From NCBI RefSeq assembly GCF_954871325.1, contig NC_088778.1:10015743-10079742 (forward strand): DNA of 64,000 nt. The letters are read 5' to 3'. The translations under genes were made by a program, and so were the position numbers. The notes beneath the pieces were generated by a model. The model saw only the letters and a program-made list of their open reading frames with translations, had not been told where the DNA came from and did no database searches. This document shows, piece by piece, positions 1-11,896 of the stretch. Origin of the DNA: Gordionus sp. m RMFG-2023. Lineage: Eukaryota > Nematomorpha > Gordioida > Chordodea > Parachordodidae. Each line of letters opens with the position of its first letter. The first letter of the stretch is position 1.

Positions 1-530
1 TCAATTTGTAATATACTAAATATCTGTTTAGAATAAAAAAAACAGAATATGTAATGTTGTTAAACGACTCGTTTTGAGCGGAACACAGTATTTTATCCAG
101 AAAGATATTACGCAAGCCTGAAAATTTTGTTCATGGAAGGAGCAAAGGTCTAGACATATAGTATCGAAATTTCGAGGCTTAATCAATATTTTTCTGGCGA
201 AAATATTGGTTAGCCGTTTTTAAAAATCGGCTCAAAACGAGCCGTTTAACAACATTAGCTAATATGCTTGCTTATTAAATGATAATACTCGCCAAAAAAT
301 ATGATAAAATACTGAATAGGTGAATTTTTTGTATATACCAGGTCGAATATAATTTTAAAAAATTCCAAGCCGGCCTATAAAATATCCAGACCGGGATAGG
401 CCCAAAAAATTTTTTTTTTAAATATCCGGGCCGGGCTTAAAATTTTTAAACCAGGGCGGGGCCTGGCCGTAAAAAATTTTTGAAAAAAATCCGGGTCGGG
501 CCGTGCAAATGGTACTTCTGCAGGTCTCTG
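1..530. mobile_element. hAT-type nonautonomous element, right-hand part (left end outside window)
   Basis: GC-rich patches of GGCCGGGC type alternate with A/T runs and finish in the terminus TCTGCAGGTCTCTG at 517-530. This terminus matches that of the complete element at 36666-37238. Bases 158-530 are a close copy of 36858-37238, including the small unrelated MITE nested inside. The left end should lie before base 1, so the length and target duplication cannot be read. No coding capacity is visible. It belongs to the commonest MITE group of the window (ends CAGAGRYCTGCAG). Confidence 0.7.
52..257. mobile_element. MITE with TAATGTTGTTAAACG terminal inverted repeats
   Basis: About 206 bp, bounded by TAATGTTGTTAAACG on the left and its complement CGTTTAACAACATTA on the right. 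The inverted repeats run on for about 28 bp, ending in CGTTTTGAGC and GCTCAAAACG. It is nested inside the larger element of 1-530. Decayed relatives lie at 3144-3285, 36858-36955 (right half), 42631-42805, 50701-50910 and 51362-51548. It has no coding capacity and was presumably mobilised by a hAT-like transposase. No clean target duplication was seen. Confidence 0.75.
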
Positions 531-620
531 ATATTTTTATTGCAATACTAATTAAAATAAATTTTTTTAAAATATGAGTTTTTGTTATATTAAATTTTAT
601 AAGTCATTAATTTTCTTATA

Positions 621-702
621 TCTGAAACCTGAATCGGGTTCAGAGATTTTTCATAAACGAAAACCCTAAACCATATTTTTAGAAGAAGGGTTCACAGCCC
701 TG
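621..702. mobile_element. Fragment of a CAGGGCTG-ended MITE (right end)
   Basis: The stretch ends in AAGGGTTCACAGCCCTG and matches the right end of the complete MITE at 25454-25897. A left end is not recognisable, so this is a truncated or decayed copy. A related left end appears near 20785-20880. Confidence 0.55.
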
Positions 703-3143
703 CTATTTTTCTATTCCCTTTTTCCTATATATATTTTGATCTTAAAATCTGTTGCCTCTAAGTTATGAATACTGGATATTATTAACTCCTATTGAAACAT
801 TATTTTCTCCGATTAATTACAAAGCTTATAATAAATTATACCCTATTTATAATTGTTGTTGGTCTTGCGGGTCCCGGAAATCTTCAAATTAGAATGCTTC
901 GTTGGTTTTTATGTTTGATCTTTTTAAAATTTTCTGCTTTTGTAATGTTTTAAATTTAGGGTCTCTTTGTAAATATTCATAAACGGTCTGTTATATACTG
1001 TTATAATATTTTATTAAACTACAACTACCAATTCAAATCTAATTTAAAGCCTTTACTTTTATCTTTACTATGTCATCTTAAAATTAAATAAATGAGCGTT
1101 AAAATTTTATGTTTTAATTATTGTTGTATAAAATTCATTATGATATGTAAAGGAGGGCCAGGATAGTTTTTATATTTTGATTTTAGGTGACATTTTTGTT
1201 GACTTTTATTGTTTTGATATCAAACATTGTTTTGATGAAATTTACCTTTTTACATATTTAAACAATGGTGTGGCATACAAAATCAAATTTGATTTCTTAA
1301 ATAATATTCAAAAAAGCCATTACGGGGGAATCTTTATTTCTTTTATCTCTAATCGCGATATCAAATATTTTTATTGTTTTAAAATGGGTTGCTAACCTTA
1401 TAAATTGTAAAATTTTTGTAAAGTTAAAAAAGGTTATGATTAAGTAAATATTATAATACAATTTTTAAAGTTACCTTTAAATTAGACAAGTCTTATAAAT
1501 AAAATTTCTTATATTAAAAATATTTTGGAATGGAGGAAAAAAAATTGTAAAATATATTAAATTAAAAATCAGCATGGCACACCATGTAAATTTCCCTATC
1601 ACAAAATATTATTATATAAGTTGCTCTGCCTTGCCCTTATACTTCTTTGCAAAGAAAAAATTTGAAAAATTCAAGGAAAAACAGAAAATATGTTGCACAC
1701 ATTGCTCGGTGCGGAAAATATTTCCCACAAGTTGCCACCCCCCCCCCCCCCCATAATTTTTATTTTGGGTCAGGTCTTGTGACTATGGTGCACATCTCTC
1801 TATTTCATTATTATGGATGGTGGAGGATGATTTATTAAAATTGATGCCGTAATGATATTGATCACGGGCAAAAGGCAATAAATATCTATACTTTTTTTTA
1901 AATTTATTGATTTAATGAATAATTTATAACTTAAACATTTTTTTTTATAAATAACTTCAAATCAATCTTTAATTCAAGTTTAAATTTTAAGTTCAAGTTA
2001 GCGGCCTTATTACTCTAATTAATTCTATTTTAAATCGTTTTATTAAAAAAATAATTATGTTGTGGTATTAGATGAATGGTACATTTAAAATTATGAATTC
2101 AAGAAAATAATTTAAAAATTATTTACTGAAAAAGCAACCCCTGCCTGCTTCTCTAACATTTTTGCTACAACCTGAGTAACTTTTTATCTATTCTCATAAT
2201 TGTTTTATTTTAAAATTTGTGCTGAAATTTCCCGAATGAAGCGGGTTTATGCATTACTTAATCTAATTTATTTAAAGAAAAATAAGTTTTTTGTTGTTAT
2301 AGTGGTAAGGTGTAATTGATTAAATAAAATATTATGCAAATAAATTAATAAAAATGTGGAAAGATTGAAATCGAAGGGGTGTGGAGTCTAATTGGAATTT
2401 TTGAAATTTAAAGGCTATTGATTCCGGTTATAGTTTTTTGATTCCTAGCATACTGATTTTTAAACCACCCATTTAAGAAGGGGAAAATAGGAGTATAAAT
2501 ATTTTAATAAAACAAGAAGCACACGTTTAAAACTATAAAATGAATTAATATAATTATTTTTTTAAACTTTTATTGCTTTTTTTTATAATTAATATTATTT
2601 TTATTATCTTATAGAATACATCATAATATAATCTTCGATTATTATAATTCATTTGGAAAACTTTATAAGCCTCATTATTATGCCTTCTCCTTAACTCGTT
2701 GGAGATTTCATTTTTTTGATTTATAAACCATTTTTGCATTAAAAATTAAAATAATAATAAACTTATGCTCTAAGTGCGATTTATTAAAATTTTAATGATC
2801 ATTTATTTTCAAAAAATATATAACTTTCATTTTGATCTTTGTTTTATCAACCAACTGATGTTAATTATTACCGCAAATCGCTTCATTAGAAATATTATCA
2901 CCTAAATTCTAATACATTATTAAAATTTATAATGATAATATTTTAAAAAGGTAGCGTTCACCAGTTTAAATATGGCCCTCGATAAACCTGCTTTCTGCTT
3001 ACGGTTTTGGATAAGATAAATATTTAGCCTTAACCAGAATGGATATAATGTTAACACGAGGGCTAAATCGCAAGGAAAAAAAGGTGGAAGCATTTTGGAG
3101 TATGAGGATTGAATTCTCAAGAGGATATTTATTTAATATTCCT
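703..3143. other. AT-rich stretch with no supported gene
   Basis: The longest open stretch is 1177-1395 (+, 72 codons). It follows a TTTTAG acceptor-like string and encodes a Tyr/Phe/Ile-rich peptide with no recognisable family, as expected by chance at this composition. A C-homopolymer lies at about 1737-1752. I see no RNA gene or transposon terminus here. Confidence 0.4.
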
Positions 3144-3285
3144 TAGTGGTGTTAAACGACTCGATTTTTTAAAACTGCCAACCCAATATTTTATCCAAAA
3201 AGCTTATCCAAGCTTGGATATTTTGCTCATAGATTTTGGCTAAAATCTTAATCTAAAATTGGCTAAATTAAGTCGTCAACATTAA
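3144..3285. mobile_element. Decayed GTTGTTAAACG-type MITE
   Basis: Starts TAGTGGTGTTAAACGACTCG and ends CGTCAACATTA. The interior keeps the ATTTTATCC and TTTTGCTCATAGA segments also found in the copies at 52-257 and 50701-50910. It is shorter than its relatives. Confidence 0.55.
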
Positions 3286-4049
3286 TATTTTCATAATTTT
3301 CTCCCTTAATTTTGATTATTATATATCAGCAAATTTTTTTAAATTTAATTGTGGACTTAAAAATACTTTTAGCTCAATAAAAATATTGTATTCAAATAAA
3401 GATTTAAACTGTGATTGAACACTCTGATTAAATAAAATTTCAATTCATAGAATAATTCGATTGGTTTAGTATTTTATCCATAAAATATTTAAAACTTTGG
3501 TTATATCATTTAAAAATAAAATATCATTTCGCTAGACACATTCGCTTAATTGTGTATCATCTCCGCTCTATTGAACTGAGAGAGATATCCCACAATAATA
3601 TTATTGCGTTTATACTATAAATCCACCATAAAAGCTAACTTGATATATAAATTTTTGGCCCTTATATTATTGCTAACCAAAATAATCTACAATTATATAA
3701 TAATATTCAAATGAAAATAGGCAATAAACTACAAATAACTGGTCTTATTTGAATATCATGAGATGAGATTAAGATTTTTACCCACCATAATAAGGTGTTT
3801 TTTTAGAATCAATCGATCAAACTTATAATAAAAGATCAGTCAAAAAAAATTGAAGTAAACAATTTTCTAAAGCTTAGAAAAAATAGCGCCTGAGAAAATT
3901 AACAACTTTTGGTCATTTTATTGATATAATAAAGGCATTTAAAAAATGAGAAAATTTATATCCAATCAATATCAAAATAAAAACTGTGTAAAAAAGTGCA
4001 ACTTGAAAAAATAAGATCCTGATAATAATTAAATATGATATATTGCTAG

Positions 4050-4805
4050 GTCCGTGAAGTTGATCCCACACTTTTTGATTTTCAATGGTTTATCAGTTGG
4101 ACTGATTTGTACCCGATTTGTACCGTTTTCAGTTCGATTTGTACTATCACCGTTTTTGAGATATTCAAAGAACAAAATGGGGGGCCAACTTCACGACAGC
4201 CCCCCAACTTTTGAACTTAAAAATAAAAAGTGCATAGGTCGATAGAGAATGATTTGTACCGATTTGTCCGTTTTCAGTTCGATTTGTATCATCACCGTTT
4301 TGACCGTTAAAAATATGGCGCCAAAAATAAAAAACACTCAAATTTTTTTTTTAAATTTTTTAATGTACAACGATAGAGAATTTTTTTCTCTTCTTAATGG
4401 TGCCTCAAATTAAGCTTTATCTTCATTATTTATTTCGGAAATCAAATTTTAAACCTTATACTATAGCGTAAAGTTAGCCCCCCCCCCCCGATCACAAAAT
4501 TTGAAATTTTTTATATTTTAACAGGATTGATTTGTATCGTTTCAAACTCGATTTGTACTATTACCTTTTTCCAGCTATTGACCGTTAAAAATATGGCGCC
4601 AAAAATAAAAAACACTCAAAATTATTTTTTTTAAAAAAAATTTCTTAATATACAACGATAGAAAATTTTTTTTCTTCCAAAATTTGAAATTTTTCAAATT
4701 TTTAAAACGGGATTGATTTGTACCCGATTTGTACCGTTTCAAACTCGATTTGTACCATCACCGTTTTCCAGCTATTGACCGTTAAAAATATAGCGCCAAA
4801 AATAA
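4050..4805. repeat. Irregular tandem repeats (GATTTGTACC / TGGCGCCAAAAA motifs)
   Basis: Blocks containing GATTTGTACC, then CACCGTTTT, then GACCGTTAAAAATATGGCGCC and AAAAATAAAAAAC recur. The GGCGCC block sits near 4316, 4595 and 4792 (spacing about 279 and 197). GTGAAGTTG near 4055 and CAACTTCAC near 4187 form an inverted pair. The array abuts a hAT transposase fragment (4806-5190, minus strand), so these may be its subterminal repeats; that link is inference. Confidence 0.6.
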
Positions 4806-5190
4806 AAAACTATCAAAGCCGCTCATATGAAGACGAAGATCTCTGAATTGACAATATATGAGTTGCCATTTTCGACAACACAGGAAAACGATCCCCACGC
4901 AATCTCCACCATTCTAAGGGACTCTTATTTGAACTGATTCTAATTTCGTTAAGATATGTCTCCACATCACATACTGATGCGATGTTATTTTGTTTAAAAA
5001 TTCTATCCATGTTCGACTGTACTATTGGGTTAACTGATGTTGATTTCATTTGATATTATATTTTATTTTGTAATCATTATATACATCTTTAAACTTTTCT
5101 AATAAATTTGTCGTGTCTATGTTATATGTAGTTGGTAGTTGCTCAAAAAATCCCATCTCAATCGCACTGATAGAGTTTATAAAATCGAGA
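4806..5190 (-). mobile_element. hAT transposase C-terminal fragment
   Basis: Read on the minus strand, 5049-4813 is open and holds the hAT dimerisation signature: LEWWRLRGDRFPVLSKMA followed by HILSIQRSSSSYERL. This corresponds to the usual WW...P.LS.LA...L.I..SS...ER motif. The linker upstream (TYNIDTTNLLEKF, about 5130-5090) is still readable but in another frame. The N-terminal zinc finger and RNase H-like core are absent. It is a truncated relic. Confidence 0.7.
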
Positions 5191-5204
5191 TTTATTTTAC
5201 TTGC

Positions 5205-5375
5205 AATAAAATATTTGCGAATAATTACGAATATTTATTTATAAATAATTTCGAATAATACGAATAATTTTCCTCATTATTCATATTCGATTCGAAATTT
5301 CGAATCTAATAATTGTGTTATTCGTATTCGTAAAATACGAATCGAATCGAATATCAAATAACAAATAATTCGTTT
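5205..5375. repeat. ATTCG/CGAAT-rich imperfect palindrome
   Basis: Short alternating CGAAT and ATTCG words form an imperfect inverted repeat around 5265-5345. A smaller related patch occurs at 34390-34445. It probably derives from a MITE end; no gene is visible. The following 800 bases to 6199 hold only an AT-rich open stretch (5452-5766, +) without family features. Confidence 0.45.
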
Positions 5376-6199
5376 TAGGCCTAATATAGATAAGTGCCTA
5401 ATTTAATAAATGTATATATTCGAAATAATAATTAAATAACATAACATTATATTGGTATGGATTTATTGTGTAGTTATAAATAATAGCCCAATTTATTGTG
5501 GCATTTTATATCTAATGAAAAGTACCTTGGGACTATATATTTTCGTTGGAATTTATGAAAACCCCAAATTAGACAAGTTCTACTTGAAAATATATTTCCG
5601 GCCAGATCTGAGGATTTTTGCATTTTTTCTCTGCCTAACCCTCTACCCCTATTCAAATAATTTTTACAAATATCGTCGCTTAATTTTTTTAAAAATATTA
5701 TTGTCTACTTTTTTAAAAAATAATATTGAAATTAGCAAGTATTTGGAAAAATTTATACTTTTTTAAAACATTTAATAAAAAATAAATTAATCACTAATTG
5801 TTTTAATTTTATTATGTATAACATTTTAACACATTTATGGTTGTATTAATTCTAACACCCGCATGACAAATTACACATGGTAATAAAATGGAAAGGATTT
5901 GGTGTGACACATAGTCTAGCTTTACTATAGATTTAATTATCATTAAAACGTCAAACTATAATTGAACAACCATATTTTTATACTGGCTGCAAATCTATTA
6001 TTATTATCTTTTTTCAACGTTATCTACTAAGTTAGGATTTCCGGATAAAGTAAGGAAGGAAATTATTGCAAATTAATTGCATTGTAGTTCAATATTCTTA
6101 TAAAGAACATTTACAAAGTATTAATTATGTTTTTTTTAAATTTTAAAACATTTATCGTAACGACATAATTAGGTATCCTATTTCAATTTTAGAAATAAT

Positions 6200-6514
6200 C
6201 AGGCGCGTAACAAAATTTTCTCCATCACCCCCCCCCCCCCCCTATTTCTCACTCCCTAAAAATATATACAATATATCATTATGAGAAAGTATTTTAAAGA
6301 ATTATTAGTAAAAATTAATCACCTTTTAAAATAACGACTATAATTCAAAATTTTTAGAAAAAAATGAGAACCCAAAATTATTTTTATAAAAATCTAATAT
6401 AGCCAAAGGCTACAATAAGTGGACTTAAAGATCTCCAACAAAATTCATGGGGAAAAATTTACCTAATAGTGCTCCCCACCCCCACCCCTTGGCAAAATCC
6501 TGGATACGCCAGTG
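6200..6514. mobile_element. hAT-type MITE with 8-bp target duplication
   Basis: About 315 bp. The left end is CAGGCGCGTAACAAAATT; the right end, read inward, is CACTGGCGTATCCAGGATTT. The flanks are GAAATAAT (6192-6199) and GGAATAAT (6515-6522), a 7/8 match of the length typical for hAT. A C-run (about 6227-6242) lies just inside the left end. It has no coding capacity. Confidence 0.7.
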
Positions 6515-6945
6515 GGAATAATAGTTTATTTATTAAATCCAATGTTTTAGAAAATTATAGAAATGGCTTAATATTAATTTAATTAATAATTCTGATGTTA
6601 ATGTTTTATATTTTGACAGATATTTAACATAATAGGATTAAAAAAGACAAGTTTTAATTAAAAGTCTTCATCTTGTTTTATTTTTTATTTCTTATTAACG
6701 CGTTTATATTTTATCGTGTAAATTACTTATTTCTATTTGTTAAATTTATAAAAGAGAAAAACTAATTTATTAATAATTATTTCTTTCTTTTTATCAAAAC
6801 ACACTATTCACAATATTTTTCTAAACGCTTTTAAATTACTTACGATGTCCTGAGATAAAAGTTCAAAAAGTCATCTGATTTTCAACTTTATGTCTTGAAA
6901 ACCTCATATCTATCTGTTCATCACCAAAGAAAGGTATTGCAAATA

Positions 6946-7305
6946 GTAGAGATCTCCAAATCCCAGCCTGGTCTAATATTTTTTTAAAAATTTCAGGCCG
7001 GGATTGAATTCCTAAATATGATACCGTTACATTTTGTCAAATAAATTGATATATTTTTAAATTCTTGTAAAAAAAACAAGGCGCTTAACATTTTTTATTA
7101 GTAAAATAATTTTTTTACAATAAAAAAAATTAAATTTTTCTTTATTTAAATAAATTCGGGCCTGGTCGGCCAAACAAATAATTTTTATTTCGTATCGGGC
7201 TTTTTTCGACAAATTAAAATAGTTTTTGTTCAAATCGGTCCGAGCCGGACATATTTTTTAAAAAAATTTAGGGCTGAGATAAAAAATTAAGCCAAATGTA
7301 GATCA
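6946..7305. mobile_element. Nonautonomous element, AGAGATCT family, copy 1
   Basis: About 360 bp, starting GTAGAGATCTCCAAATCCC. Its interior (AAATTGATATATTTTTAAATT, AGGCGC, CGGGCCTGG) is shared with 23232-23613 and 29807-30196. The three copies share length and order of blocks but have drifted. They have GC-rich ends and an AT-rich centre, with no coding capacity. Confidence 0.6.
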
Positions 7306-7845
7306 TCAATTGTCCCAATTGATACTTTTTTTGCATTATCAATAGGAGAGCTTAATCTATGCTGCTGTTTTCTTATTTAAAATGATCTTTTAAATAATAC
7401 TTATTGGAAAGATTACTAAAAATAATTAACAACAATCTCTAATTATAGGTCATAATCTTTTCTACAATAGTTATACCACTTGACTAAAATAATTGTTCAT
7501 CTATTGATTTGTGAAATAAAATTCGGCCCGACCCGGATTATTTTTTAAAAACAATTTAATTTGGTCTAGGTGTATACAAAAATTTTACCCGGTAAGCGAA
7601 TATGATAATTTATTATCTAATAACTTTTTAAATTATCTTCTTTATTCTAAACTGATAGAGATTTAGTATATCACAAATTAAATTGATAGAATCATTTATT
7701 TTCAAAACATTATTGGGTTTGTACAAAAATTTAAAAAAATTTCAACATTAAAAATTTTAATTATTTATGAAATTTGATTATAATTTCTATTTATAAAAAT
7801 GCTAGTGAATAGAATCGTATCACGTCAATACCGTGAAACTTTTCC

Positions 7846-8070
7846 GCGAAATGCATTATCGCGAATGTATCATAGCCAATACAGTATCGCGAATGCATTA
7901 TAGGGAATGCATTACTGCGAAAACATTATCGCGAATACATTACAGCGAATGCATCATAGCGAATACAGTATCGCGAATGCATTAGAGGGAATGCATTACC
8001 GGGAAAACATTATCGCGAATACATTACAACGAATGTATTACCGCGAATGCATTATAGCAAATGCCTTACC
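7846..8070 (+). repeat. 14-bp tandem array with 84-bp higher-order period
   Basis: Sixteen units of a 14-bp word, consensus GCGAATGCATTAYC. Units 7861-7944 and 7945-8028 repeat each other in order (six variants x 14 bp = 84 bp) with few differences. That is a higher-order repeat, as in satellite DNA. The period is not a multiple of three, so the open frames crossing it are not genes. Confidence 0.9.
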
Positions 8071-9816
8071 CTGAATTTACAGTGGCGATTGCGATTTAGA
8101 TCGCGATTTCCCAGCGACTGATCAGTTGGAACGATCACAGCGATTTTCATTCATAGTGCAAATCGATTTTATTAATTCAAAATGGTACCCATCATCAAAT
8201 TATTATTTTTATACAAAATGATCTTGAAGAGGAGAAGATTAAACCCTCTTAATATTGATGAAAGAAAAGAGGGCGAATTTTCCATCCTCTTTCTAGACTC
8301 TTAAAAAAACGAGGCTATATTTTATAATTATATGAGAATGACCAAAGTATTTATTAATTCTATTTTATCTTTAATTCTAGGTTTGTCTTGGGTAATAATA
8401 AAGTACTCTATTATTCAAAGATATTTTTTATCTAGATATTTAACTACTGGCTGTAGGTAGAAATTTCAACAATCCAAATTATTAGGACCACATGCAAAAC
8501 TATATGGCAAACTTTGGTAAGCATTTATATGCAACCTCCTACTCTCTTTGACCTTGAGTGGATAGTAAAGGTATAATATAGGATATTATATTTATCTATA
8601 TTATTATTTAAAAGGAGTTTAAAGTAAAATGGAATCTAATAACCACTTACTGAAAATATCATACAAACTTGCACATTACTACATAACATTATTATTGATA
8701 AGGAAAGATTTATTCCGTTTAATACTAAAAAAACATCCCCTGTAAATTTATTTAAGCAACAATCTATTAAATCTGCTTCAAATATTGCAAAGCTTAATAG
8801 GAATTTATTATGCTTATTATTCAAAAATCCTAATTATAGATATATATTAAATTTATAAATATGTTTTTTATAAATTAGATGATATCTTATTTTATATTTT
8901 TTAAATATACCTTATTTTGTATTTTTTATATATATTAATAAAATAAATTTTCCATTAATATAGTCTGAACTCATTATAAAATATATATTTAGGAATATAT
9001 CTCTAAAAATTCTATATAGTATATTATTAAATATCTATTTCAAAAAATATAAATACATAGAAAATATCTATTTCAAATAACATAAATTTATACAAAATAA
9101 TTTTATTCAATTAAAATTTTAATTTTTTCCTGCTTTGTACATTCATATAATTTTTCTTTCAAATTAAGATATTCCATATTCGTTGTTTTATTTTTAAGCC
9201 TCTCTATGGTTAGTATTTTATCTTGTTCTAATTCTATTATTGTCTTTAATTCATCTATTTTAAAATTTTCAATAAATCAAATAATATAAAATACCTATAT
9301 GATTATTCCTTCTCTTTGGACATTTATAATATGAACTCAGGCGCGTACGCAGGAATTTGGTCTGGAAGGGGGGGGGGAAGATGATAAAATTTTTTAAGAA
9401 ATATTATTAATTAAAAATACTAAGCACAAATTTATTAGGACTAATAACTTTTCTAATACACAATTTTAATTAATGTGAATTACAAAAAAATTATATATAT
9501 AAACCGGCATTGAAAAACTATAAAATAAATGTAAATTATAAAATATAAAGTGAATATAACCACGATATGAATGACTTAAATGACCCAAAATTAAAATTTG
9601 AATTTTTTAAGCCTTTAAAATATATAAAGTATAAAAAATTTAAATGTTGGAAATATAAATTAATACACAAAGTTTCTTAGAAATAATTGTATTTTGTATG
9701 TTTTGAGCTAATATTTCAATTATCTATCCTTGCTTGGCGTTAAATGTCTTTGAATATTCAAAAGATCCAAATCATTCAATCTACTTTCAGAAGTTGTATT
9801 TCATAAGTATGTTTTT

Positions 9817-10111
9817 CAGAGACTTGCCGGCCCGACCGAGCCGGACTGTATTTTAATTTTTTAAACATACCCGAGCAGGGCCCGAAATTTTTAAAAAAAA
9901 CACCCGGACTGGGCCTAAAAATTTTTTCAAAAAATATCCGGGCGGAGCTGTATATTTTAAAACCAAATATTTGAAATCGCCATTTAGCTATAAAAATCAA
10001 AAATAAATATAATTTATTTTAAAAAATTCGGGCCTGGCCTAAAAATTTTATTTTCAAAAAAGCCGGGCTGGGCCTAAAAAAACGGGCCGAAATGGTCCCT
10101 GCAGGGCTCTG
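9817..10111. mobile_element. CAGAGACTTGC / GCAGGGCTCTG MITE nested in a hAT
   Basis: About 295 bp with GC-rich GGCCCG blocks near both ends. The left end is CAGAGACTTGCCGGCCCG; the right end, read inward, is CAGAGCCCTGCAGGGACC. It lies inside the 9338-11133 element and is absent from the other copy of that element at 50150-51966, so it is the youngest layer there. The flanking octamers match only 5/8. Confidence 0.6.
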
Positions 10112-10496
10112 TTATTCTTCTAAAAGAGAATATTTACTAAAAGAGTTGCTAATATATATATAACCATTTTGATACATTGGGAATATAATCTAAAATGTGT
10201 TTGAAATAATGCAAATCATCCATAGCATTTTTTTGGAACTGTAAACCATAGTTAATCTTTTAATCATAGTTATTCAGCTAATAAGGCATCGTAAGATATT
10301 TTAACATCTTCATGATAAAAAATCTAACAAATATTTATTTTTTCTATCACCATCTGAAAAGGTTAGAAAGGCTTTTGTGGAAGTAATATCTGCGGATTTG
10401 TAAGTGCTGCATGATGAATTAAAAACCAATCATTTATTTGGGTTATAAATGTATCTAGAGAGGGGACATTTGTTTTATAATACTCTTCTACTGATC

Positions 10497-10915
10497 CTAT
10501 ATAAATGTTTTAACGATGAGCTTGCTTGCTGCAAGTCGATGGGGACAAATATTAAACTCGTATAGCTCTCCTTTTGACTTAACAATAACATATAAAATAT
10601 GAAATTCTTCATCAACATTAGCTCTAATTCCCTTGAGTTCTAATAAAGTGCTCTCCGCTATTCTCATCTTCTTAATCAAGTCAATGTCATGTTTTTGAAA
10701 AGTATTACATAAAATAGTTGTATAATTGAATAATACATTCTATAGAAAAAATTTGGAATAAGAATTGAATCCAAAAATTTTCTTGCTTCTGATGAAATAT
10801 TTATTTCAAGCCATTGTGATATTTCAGTAATAGCATTAATAATCGGCTCTTCTAACTCCATAAAAGCTGGTACTGCTTGATAGCGGAGACTCGATCTCGC
10901 TGGACAGGCTTGCAA
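10497..10915 (-). pseudogene. hAT (ZMYM1-like) transposase fragment
   Basis: Two overlapping minus-strand open stretches (10915-10676 and 10679-10497). The first reads CPARSSLRYQAVPAF, MELEEPIINAITEISQW and SSEARKFLDSI, matching the S.RW.AR..A......I..AL..IS......T..EA..L..SI region of zf-MYM1-like hAT transposases. The second (LIKKMRIAESTLLELKGIR) is a weaker continuation. The catalytic core is incomplete, so this is a relic. Confidence 0.55.
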
Positions 10916-11896
10916 TTTCTTTCTCCCTGTTGGACAAGGAGTTTCAGAGATAATTATTATTTGATTAGAAATTTAGATAAATAATATGCCACTAAAATTT
11001 GAAAATAATAGGTAAATTACGCCAAGGAAAACTAAACAAATATAAATTAAATATTTTTTGAAAAATATAATCCAGTATCTGCATTTGGGGGGGGGATTTG
11101 TCCCCCTGCCTCCTCCCGCTGCGTACGCGCCTGTGAACTAGATGATCCAATAGAGGTCATAGATTCTTCAATATAAATAATATATATTTTTAGATATTAT
11201 TAATTACCAGACTCATTACTAAGTTTTAGTGCTGCAAGACCTTTGGGAATATTAAATCATCTAATATATTCTCACTATCAATGAGATTAGCTAAATAATA
11301 AATATCTTACCAATTAAAATGCTATATATTACATTCATTTATCTCCCCAGCATTTCATTAAAAATATTATTTATATCTATTGAGGTAGATTGTCCCCTCA
11401 GATCTAGAGTGGACTACTGTAATATTAGTGTTATACTATCTACCAGGTATACCATATCCTGATAGAATGGCCATGATATATGATGACCAGCTTCTGACCC
11501 ACTCTTAAGTTTGGTCAGCTATAAGTTATTTTATTTATTATATAAGCACTCGTTAACATAATTAATAAATGCAATTTTTCTTTTAATATTATTTGAAATG
11601 AATTCTAAATCCATGGCTTCATTTTTTGAAGATATAAAGCCATTGAATCAAGTTAAAATTATAATCTTTTTTCCAAATGTAAAATATTTTATGCTATATT
11701 CATCAAAGGCGGTATTTAACGAATCAATCTTTCAAAAATCACGCAACAAATACAAAATGATTTGTGTTTTTAAAAAATCGCGGCGACTAACTTTTGCGAC
11801 TCAAATCGCGAGATCAACTATGAATGCGATATAATATTTACTGTATTTTGTATTTATCGTGCCTAAATCGCAATCACGTCACTATGAATTCAGGCT

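Larger units (their letters stand above)
9338..11133 (-). mobile_element. hAT-like element with CAGGCGCGTACGCAG ends
   Basis: Both ends begin CAGGCGCGTACGCAG (9338, and inverted at 11133), each followed by a G- or C-rich stretch. The 6-bp word TGAACT (9332-9337 and 11134-11139) flanks it as a target duplication. A decayed second copy lies at 50150-51966. It carries two transposase fragments on the minus strand (10915-10676 and 10679-10497) and a nested MITE (9817-10111). It sits inside the MADF-bearing element at 8080-11884. Confidence 0.75.
9139..11780 (-). pseudogene. MADF-like DNA-binding protein of a transposon, split by a hAT insertion
   Basis: The minus strand from about 11700 down encodes a MADF-like fold: IAFINYVNECLYNK, then KSGSEAGHHISWPFYQDM followed by VYLVDSI. 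The KSGS...W.FY..M.FL pattern is characteristic of MADF/SANT-like proteins of transposons. A Ser-rich linker (SMTSIGSS) ends at the nested element at 11134. The frame resumes at 9337 with SSYYKCPKRRNNH and leads to a Lys/Glu coiled coil (ELKTIIELEQDKILTIERL) that stops near 9140. Several frame changes and the 1.8-kb insertion make it non-functional. Such proteins usually act as DNA-binding partners of a transposase. Confidence 0.55.
8080..11884 (-). mobile_element. DNA transposon carrying a MADF-like gene, 8-bp TSD
   Basis: The left end is CAGTGGCGATTGCGATTTAG. The right end, read inward, is TAGTGACGTGATTGCGATTTAG. The flanks TGAATTTA (8072-8079) and TGAATTCA (11885-11892) form a 7/8 target duplication inside the 14-bp array. 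About 2.0 kb belongs to the element itself; 9338-11133 is a later insertion. It encodes, on the minus strand, a MADF-like domain, a Ser-rich linker and a coiled coil. No catalytic transposase domain was recognised in what remains, so the superfamily is open (the TSD length suggests hAT). Confidence 0.7.

Noticed and set aside
1177-1395. 72-codon open frame after an acceptor-like TTTTAG
   Set aside because: No recognisable domain and only two short similar peptide words; may be chance, so it is mentioned only in the stretch description.
5452-5766. 104-codon plus-strand open frame
   Set aside because: Composition is that of translated AT-rich noise (Phe, Leu, Tyr, Lys, Ile); no motif, no start context or splice support.
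7846-8070. CRISPR-like regular spacing
   Set aside because: Units are contiguous 14-mers without spacers, in a eukaryotic genome; this is satellite-type DNA.
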